This document shows positions 59,184-64,000 of a stretch of 64,000 nucleotides of DNA, one piece after another. Within the stretch, counting starts at the first letter, position 1. Each line of letters starts with the position of its first letter. Under the pieces are notes generated by a model. It was given only the letters and a program-made list of their open reading frames with translations, was not told the DNA's origin and searched no databases. The DNA lies in NCBI GenBank assembly GCA_020683205.1, contig CP085689.1:3466230-3530229 (forward strand), read 5' to 3'. The stretch comes from Lentisphaerae bacterium WC36 (GTDB taxonomy: Bacteria; Verrucomicrobiota; Lentisphaeria; Victivallales; SZUA-371). A program made the position numbers and the translations under genes.

Positions 59184-61367
59184 ATGTTGGGAAAAGCATT
59201 AACATTTACTATTGGTGCAGGACTCGGAGCGAGTTTTCATAGTAGTGCAAAAAGAGCTAAAACCGTAATGGGATCTATCGGCAAAGTTTACAATAAAAAC
59301 GTTGCTAAATTAGGTGCTATAAATACAGTTCAGGCTTTAGGAAAAGAATTAAAGAGTTTACAATCACAAACAGCAAAAACGGCAGGCGAAAAAAAAGAAC
59401 TTGATAAACAAATTAGAAAAGCTCAGAAATCTTTAGGAAAAGCAACTACACAAGCAAAAAAAATGGGAGTTACTTTTGATAAAACCACACTAAAAAGCCA
59501 AAAACTTTGGACTTCTTTCAAAATAGGAGCCGCCTATACTGCAAAAAGTATTCATAAATTAGGAGTTGGTTTTATTAAATTTACTGGAATTATTGGCGGA
59601 GCTGTGGGCTCTGTTTATGCTATGACTGCAAAATTAGCAACTAGCATGGATAATATTATAAAAACTGCTAAAAAATTAAATATCGGTGTTGAACCACTCC
59701 AAGAACTCCAACATGCCGCTCAATTATCAGGACTTGAAATAGGAACTTTCAATACCGCTCTTGAAATGCAAATAAAAAACATTGCCGATGCCGCAAAAGG
59801 TACAGGTGTAGCCGTGCGAGCGATGGAGCAATTAGGGCTCAACGCTCAAGATTTAAATAAATTAGCACCTGAACAGCAAATGAATAAAATTGCAGATGCT
59901 TTAAAAAATGTTAATAATCAAAATGACAAATTGCGTATTGCTCGTGAAATATACGGGCGTTCTGGAAGCGGAATGCTTAACGTTTTAAATACGGGTTCAA
60001 CTGGTATTAACAAAATGCGTCAAGACGCACAAGATACAGGCAACGTATCAAAAGAAAGCGACCTTAAAAATGCTGAAAAATTCAATGATGAATTATTACG
60101 TTTTAAATCTATTCTAACAGGATTAACCAAAACAGTGGGTTCAGCTTTAATGCCAGTCTTTAGCGACATGATGATTGAATTTAAAAACTTTTTCGGTAAA
60201 AATAAAGAGCAGACTAAGCAGTGGGCTAAAGATTTTGGCAGCTCATTAAAAGACCTTTTAAAGGGCGGACTTGAATTGCTAAGAGTTGGTTTAAAATTTA
60301 GTAAGTTCATGGGAAATTTAATTAATAATACAATCGGCTTTAAAAGTGCCGCAGTTTTAGCTATTGGAATTATATTTGGAAAAGTAACAGGTTTATTTTC
60401 TATTTTAACGCCGGTTATAAAATGGAGCACAAAAGCATTATGGAAACATATTGGCGGTTGGCAAGGTTTTAAAGACGCTGTTTCAAAACATGGGAAAAGT
60501 GCATTTAATTTTATTAAAAACGGTTCAAAGACTTCATTTACTTTTCTTAAAAAATATGGGAAAAGTGCATTTAGAGGCTTAGGAACTGGTTTTAAAAATT
60601 TAGGTGGAGTCTTTAAAACTGTTGGTTTAGGACTTTGGAAAGGTATAGCTGGATTAATTCCAGTATTGGGAACATTTTTCACAACCACAATCGGTTTTAT
60701 TTGGTCAACAACTGTAGCAATGTTGGCGTGCCCTATTACATGGATTGTGTTAGGAATTATGGCAATAATCGGCGTCGGTTTTTTACTCGTAAAGTTTTGG
60801 AAACCGATTAAAAAGTTTTTCATCGGAGTATTTAAAGCGATTGCGTGGTGGGCGTTATGGCCAGTAATGCTAATTATTAAATTTTGGAAACCGATTAAAG
60901 GTTTTTTTGCGGGAATTTGGGACGGAATTATTACAGGAGTAAAATGGTGCTGGAATTTATTAAAAGGCATATTTAGCTGGAGCCCATTTGCATTAGTAAC
61001 CAAAGCCTATGGAGCCATGTTTAATTGGCTTGATAAAAAGTTTGCTATTTTTAAAAAGATTGGTTCAGCGTGGAGAAAAATAAAAGGCTGGTTTGGTGGT
61101 GGAGATAAAGACAGCAAAGAAGATGACCCACGAGAACAAGATATTATCTCCGCCACCAAGCAAGCGCAAAATAGCAGTCCAGCTGCAATGATGAGCCGTA
61201 ACAATCAAGCGCAGATTAACAATAATCAAAAAATTTCAATAAATATTAAACCAACCAAAGGCATGAATGAAGAAAAAGTTGCAGAATTAGCAGTGCAAAA
61301 AATTCAAGAACAAAACGAAAGCAATATGCGTGATTCGTTCAATGATTATGACGAAACAATGGTCTAA
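59184..61367 (+). CDS. T: Tail tape measure protein
   Basis: 727 aa. N-terminal helical/coiled-coil part (LGKELKSLQSQTAKTAGEKKELDKQIRKAQKSLGKA), a TP901-like core (MDNIIKTAKKLNIGVEPLQELQHAAQLSGLE, LRIAREIYGRSGSGML), several hydrophobic segments around 430-590 and a Gln/Asn-rich C-terminus. Determines tail length and is ejected during infection. The protein is repeat-like around KHGKSAFNFIKNG / KYGKSAFRGLGTG. Confidence 0.92.
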   Translation: MLGKALTFTIGAGLGASFHSSAKRAKTVMGSIGKVYNKNVAKLGAINTVQALGKELKSLQSQTAKTAGEKKELDKQIRKAQKSLGKATTQAKKMGVTFDKTTLKSQKLWTSFKIGAAYTAKSIHKLGVGFIKFTGIIGGAVGSVYAMTAKLATSMDNIIKTAKKLNIGVEPLQELQHAAQLSGLEIGTFNTALEMQIKNIADAAKGTGVAVRAMEQLGLNAQDLNKLAPEQQMNKIADALKNVNNQNDKLRIAREIYGRSGSGMLNVLNTGSTGINKMRQDAQDTGNVSKESDLKNAEKFNDELLRFKSILTGLTKTVGSALMPVFSDMMIEFKNFFGKNKEQTKQWAKDFGSSLKDLLKGGLELLRVGLKFSKFMGNLINNTIGFKSAAVLAIGIIFGKVTGLFSILTPVIKWSTKALWKHIGGWQGFKDAVSKHGKSAFNFIKNGSKTSFTFLKKYGKSAFRGLGTGFKNLGGVFKTVGLGLWKGIAGLIPVLGTFFTTTIGFIWSTTVAMLACPITWIVLGIMAIIGVGFLLVKFWKPIKKFFIGVFKAIAWWALWPVMLIIKFWKPIKGFFAGIWDGIITGVKWCWNLLKGIFSWSPFALVTKAYGAMFNWLDKKFAIFKKIGSAWRKIKGWFGGGDKDSKEDDPREQDIISATKQAQNSSPAAMMSRNNQAQINNNQKISINIKPTKGMNEEKVAELAVQKIQEQNESNMRDSFNDYDETMV

Positions 61368-61383
61368 TTTAGGAGAATAGAAA

Positions 61384-61767
61384 ATGGCAGTAATGATGAA
61401 ATTAGGCTCTTTTAATTTTGAGATTGCAACAGCAGTCTACCAAGAGCTTAACGAAAAATATAAATACGACTGGAGTAGTCAAAAACGCATTGGTAATAAT
61501 CCCAGTTTACAATTTACAGGCTACAGCAAAAGCATTTCACTTAGTGGTGTTTTTTATCCTGCAAAATTTGGTAAAAGTATTGATGATTTAATAACTTTAG
61601 CCAATGATGGCAAACCATTATTAATGGTTGCTGGAACAGGCAAAATCTTAGATTATTGGGTAATCAATGATATTAGCCAAACGAAAACAATTTTTTTCAA
61701 TAACGGGCAAGCTAGAAAGGTGAGTTTTAGCCTTGAATTAAGTTTTTATGGAGAAAAATATCAATGA
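61384..61767 (+). CDS. U: Tail protein gpU
   Basis: 127 aa of the P2 U family: MMKLGSFNFEIATAVYQELNEKYKYDW, GNNPSLQFTGYSKSISLSGVFYP. Baseplate/tail-tip component. AGGAG precedes the ATG; overlaps gpX by 4 bp. Confidence 0.92.
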   Translation: MAVMMKLGSFNFEIATAVYQELNEKYKYDWSSQKRIGNNPSLQFTGYSKSISLSGVFYPAKFGKSIDDLITLANDGKPLLMVAGTGKILDYWVINDISQTKTIFFNNGQARKVSFSLELSFYGEKYQ

Positions 61768-61967
61768 TTTATACGACTAAAGAAAATGAACGTTTGGACG
61801 CAATTTGTTTTAAATATTACAACCGTTGCGATGCAGTGGCAAAAGTTATTGAAGCAAATTCGCATTTAAATAATTTAGGTGCCGTATTGCCTGCTAATGT
61901 CAAAATTAATTTAATTGATATTGCAGAGCCCGTTAAAAGTGAAACAACCATAAATTTATGGGATTAG
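61764..61967 (+). CDS. X: Tail protein gpX
   Basis: 67 aa LysM-like small protein of the P2 X family: YTTKENERLDAICFKYYNRCDAVAKVIEANSHLNNLGAVLPANVKINL. Between U and D as in P2. Confidence 0.92.
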   Translation: MIYTTKENERLDAICFKYYNRCDAVAKVIEANSHLNNLGAVLPANVKINLIDIAEPVKSETTINLWD

Positions 61968-61970
61968 CAA

Positions 61971-62945
61971 ATGAAACCAATTTTTAAATTAACTGCTGAC
62001 GGTTCAGACATTACAAATTTATTGAATAATTATTTAATAAGTTTGAGTTTGACCGACGAGGCAGGTAGCAATAGCGATAAATTAAGCATTTCTCTTGATG
62101 ATCGAGAAAATACTTTAAAGCTGCCAAAAACGGGGGCTGTTTTAGCCGTGGCATTTGGTTATGAGGAAACAGGGTTAATTCAAAAAGGCTCTTTTAATGT
62201 CGATGAAGTTAAATTGAGCTGGGCACCAAATAAGATAGATATCACGGCACGAAGCGCAAATTTACGCAAGGAATTAAGAGTTAAACGTGACAAATCATTT
62301 CATAACAAGAAGCTAGGCGAAATAGTCCAATTTATCGCCAAACGCCACGGCTTAACGCCTAAAGTTGACAGCGTGCTCGGTGCCGAAATTATAGAGCATA
62401 TCGACCAAACCAACGAGAGCGATATTAGTTTTCTTGATCGTATAGCTGACGAACGTTCCGCAGTAGTCAAGGCACATGAAAATATGTTAATTTTCGCCCG
62501 TGAAGCAACCGCAAAAAGTATCAGTAATAAACCATTGCCAACCACAAATATTGATATCAAAGACACCGCCAGTGGTTCATGTATTTTAAATGACCGTGAA
62601 CGATATACCAGTGTAAAAGCATTTTTTTATAACAAACAAACTGCAAAAAAAGAAGTTGTAACAATCGGAACAGGTAACGACGTTTACGAAATGCGTTCAA
62701 CGTTTGCCACAAAGGATGAAGCGCTAAAAATGGCAAATGCGAAATTAACCAAGTTAAGCCGTTTAACTGAAAAGTTGACAATTTCAATGACAGGAAATCC
62801 GCAAATAACCGCCGAAAGCAACCTAAATATAACTGGACTCAAGCAAGGATTAAACGGACTCTGGACAGTAAAAAAAGCAACTCATAAGATAACTTCAAGC
62901 GGCTACACATTAAGTTTAGAATTACAGCCAACCAAACCCCGTTAA
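61971..62945 (+). CDS. D: Late control/baseplate hub protein gpD
   Basis: 324 aa of the P2 D family: ITNLLNNYLISLSLTDEAGSNSDKLSISLDDRE, PKTGAVLAVAFGYEETGLIQKGSFNVDEVKLSW, then GEIVQFIAKRHGLTP. Forms the baseplate hub with gpV. Last of the canonical P2-like tail genes here. Confidence 0.93.
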   Translation: MKPIFKLTADGSDITNLLNNYLISLSLTDEAGSNSDKLSISLDDRENTLKLPKTGAVLAVAFGYEETGLIQKGSFNVDEVKLSWAPNKIDITARSANLRKELRVKRDKSFHNKKLGEIVQFIAKRHGLTPKVDSVLGAEIIEHIDQTNESDISFLDRIADERSAVVKAHENMLIFAREATAKSISNKPLPTTNIDIKDTASGSCILNDRERYTSVKAFFYNKQTAKKEVVTIGTGNDVYEMRSTFATKDEALKMANAKLTKLSRLTEKLTISMTGNPQITAESNLNITGLKQGLNGLWTVKKATHKITSSGYTLSLELQPTKPR

Positions 62946-63016
62946 ACTTAGGTTAACGCCTCAACCATTAAGTAGAGAAGTAAAAAAAGTAAAATTTAAA
63001 ATATAGGAATAAAAAA

Positions 63017-63184
63017 ATGAAAATACCTATTGAAGTAGTTGTTTTATTAATGGGCTTAACAGCGGGCGGTATTTGGGCTATTTGCGGAATGTTAATTGCA
63101 ATTTGGCGAGCAATCGGACGAATTGAGAAAAACTACGTCACGCATGAAGTATGCGAAAAACGCCGTGAACGTTGCGGCAGATAA
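63017..63184 (+). CDS. Small membrane protein, possible lysis gene
   Basis: 55 aa: hydrophobic segment VVVLLMGLTAGGIWAICGMLIAIW, then a charged tail (EKNYVTHEVCEKRRERCGR). Behind the tail operon and before a lipoprotein gene, where lysis genes are often located; holin-like in size but unproven. A GTTAAC element lies 60 bp upstream and AGGAAT before the ATG. Confidence 0.6.
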   Translation: MKIPIEVVVLLMGLTAGGIWAICGMLIAIWRAIGRIEKNYVTHEVCEKRRERCGR

Positions 63185-63210
63185 TCAAAAAAACAAAGGA
63201 AAAATTAACC

Positions 63211-63624
63211 ATGAAAAAATTATTAACCCTAATTCTAATCTCAATCGCTTTTTTAACAATTACAGGTTGCTCAATTTCAAAAGGATTAGCTGAAAAATCC
63301 AACGTCTATAACGGTTACGGTGGAGTTTCAAAAATCACTACCGCTTTTGATCCAACGACAGGAACACCTGCACCGCAAGTTTTAAACGTAGTCGGTGAAG
63401 TTACTGCTGCAACAATCCACAACGGCGAAAATAGCAAAGACGTGATTGCCTTTTTCCAACGCTTGGACAGCTCAATTTTTAACAGCGATGCAAAAACCAA
63501 CAAAACCACGTTGATAATCGGCACAACCAATCAAGAAATCATTAAAACCGCCATTGATGCGATAAATAAAAAATTAAGCTCACAACCAACACAAACAGCA
63601 AATAATAAGGTGCAAAATGAATGA
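63211..63624 (+). CDS. Phage lipoprotein
   Basis: 137 aa from the ATG at 63211 (AAAGGA upstream), with lipobox TITGC at about residue 18-22. The mature domain has GGVSKITTAFDPTTGTPAPQV and a C-terminal helical part ending Gln/Asn-rich. It could be a spanin-like or membrane-associated phage protein; no family recognised with confidence. Overlaps the next gene start by 8 bp. Confidence 0.65.
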   Translation: MKKLLTLILISIAFLTITGCSISKGLAEKSNVYNGYGGVSKITTAFDPTTGTPAPQVLNVVGEVTAATIHNGENSKDVIAFFQRLDSSIFNSDAKTNKTTLIIGTTNQEIIKTAIDAINKKLSSQPTQTANNKVQNE

Positions 63625-64000
63625 TATTAAAAATATTTCAATTGAGGGGCAGTTAATTCTAAAGCCCCTTTTGTGCTACGAGCCAATTTGTGTAAATTGC
63701 GCCGTTTATGAAAATAATTGCCTAAATGATTTGCACCAAATGCGAGTCCAAAAAGATATTATTTTCATTTTCAACGGCTACAAAATCACAATTTTAAAAG
63801 GGTTTCTTTTTGATGGCGCAAGCATTCCGCAAATGTTTTGGAGCACGACAGGTAGTCCATTTGATTTTCGCTTTTTAATTGCCGCCTTAATCCATGACGC
63901 ACTTTACGCAAGTGAACTATTACTACGCAAGGAAGCAGATCAAATATTCCGTCTGTTGCTTAAATTTTATAAAGTAAATATTTATACGAGAAATAAAATG
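63617..64000 (+). CDS. DUF1353-like phage protein (3' end beyond window)
   Basis: 128 codons visible from the ATG at 63617. The segment LKGFLFDGASIPQMFWSTTG...FLIAALIHDALYASE is the signature of the DUF1353 family of small phage-encoded proteins often found near lysis genes. It overlaps the preceding lipoprotein gene and is cut by the window edge. Confidence 0.75.
   Translation, partial: MNDIKNISIEGQLILKPLLCYEPICVNCAVYENNCLNDLHQMRVQKDIIFIFNGYKITILKGFLFDGASIPQMFWSTTGSPFDFRFLIAALIHDALYASELLLRKEADQIFRLLLKFYKVNIYTRNKM

Noticed and set aside
60020-61003. Long antisense ORF of 327 aa on the minus strand
   Set aside because: Lies entirely antisense to the tape measure gene, with low-complexity composition mirroring that gene and no ribosome binding site; a shadow frame.
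1-64000. CRISPR array
   Set aside because: No regularly spaced short repeats were seen; all repeats found are long tandem or RHS-core blocks.

Overview
The window is AT-rich bacterial chromosomal DNA with well-formed Shine-Dalgarno sites. Very large secreted proteins built from calcium-binding thrombospondin type 3 (TSP3), PA14 and fibronectin III modules recall the Planctomycetes-Verrucomicrobia-Lentisphaerae group, perhaps a Lentisphaeria-like host-associated bacterium. That placement is an inference from protein style only; no taxonomic marker other than one tRNA is present.

Region 1 (1-19664, minus strand) is a polymorphic-toxin / surface-protein locus. Reading with transcription from a good promoter at 19636-19664: a 1230-aa FN3/PA14/TSP3 protein, a Cys-rich secreted protein, a secreted unknown, a membrane-anchored HEAT-repeat protein, a long TSP3 protein, a FlgD-Ig-like protein, a 1925-aa RHS protein with a variable toxin-like tip, a five-helix membrane protein (probable immunity), a displaced orphan RHS tip, a second putative immunity gene, and the start of another RHS core fragment running off the window. 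Repeated RHS-core DNA marks each junction. Two genes (TSP3 and Cys-rich) are each interrupted by one in-frame TAA.

Region 2 (19665-21890) holds two copies of a roughly 300-nt structured element, each ending in a terminator and each followed by a small gene. The helices of the two copies differ by compensatory changes, so this is a strong candidate for an undescribed RNA family.

Region 3 (21990-29715) is an integrated mobile element: PIF1/RecD-like helicase, inovirus Gp2 (YagK/YfjJ)-like HUH protein, AlpA-like regulator, RepA-like ATPase and a tyrosine integrase next to tRNA-Ala(GGC). A second, P4-type integrase (29898-31022) lies on the other side of the same tRNA, pointing away.

Region 4 (31035-64000, continuing beyond the window) is a prophage. 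It begins with a lipoprotein moron, then two tandem repressor modules, each preceded by a 700-bp direct repeat that contains a second covarying structured RNA and a start-stop (AUG-UAA) mini-ORF. Next come two tandem cassettes of convergent small genes between constant flanks (pseudoknot leader on one side, promoter on the other). The replication block follows (excisionase-like protein, m5C methyltransferase, replication initiator, DnaC-like loader, small recombinase). After a terminator-rich gap comes the late operon: lambda-like head genes (GpA terminase, portal, fused protease-capsid, gpZ/gpU-like) and a P2-like contractile tail (V, W, J, I, H, FI, FII, E/E+E' with a T-TTT-TTG frameshift site, T, U, X, D). 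Two morons interrupt it, one with a clear promoter. Late genes are separated by hairpins, two of which bury the Shine-Dalgarno of the next gene in a terminator stem.

A common theme is modular exchange: in the RHS tips, the repressor modules and the convergent-gene cassettes, variable coding cargo sits between near-identical flanks, often joined exactly at stop codons.
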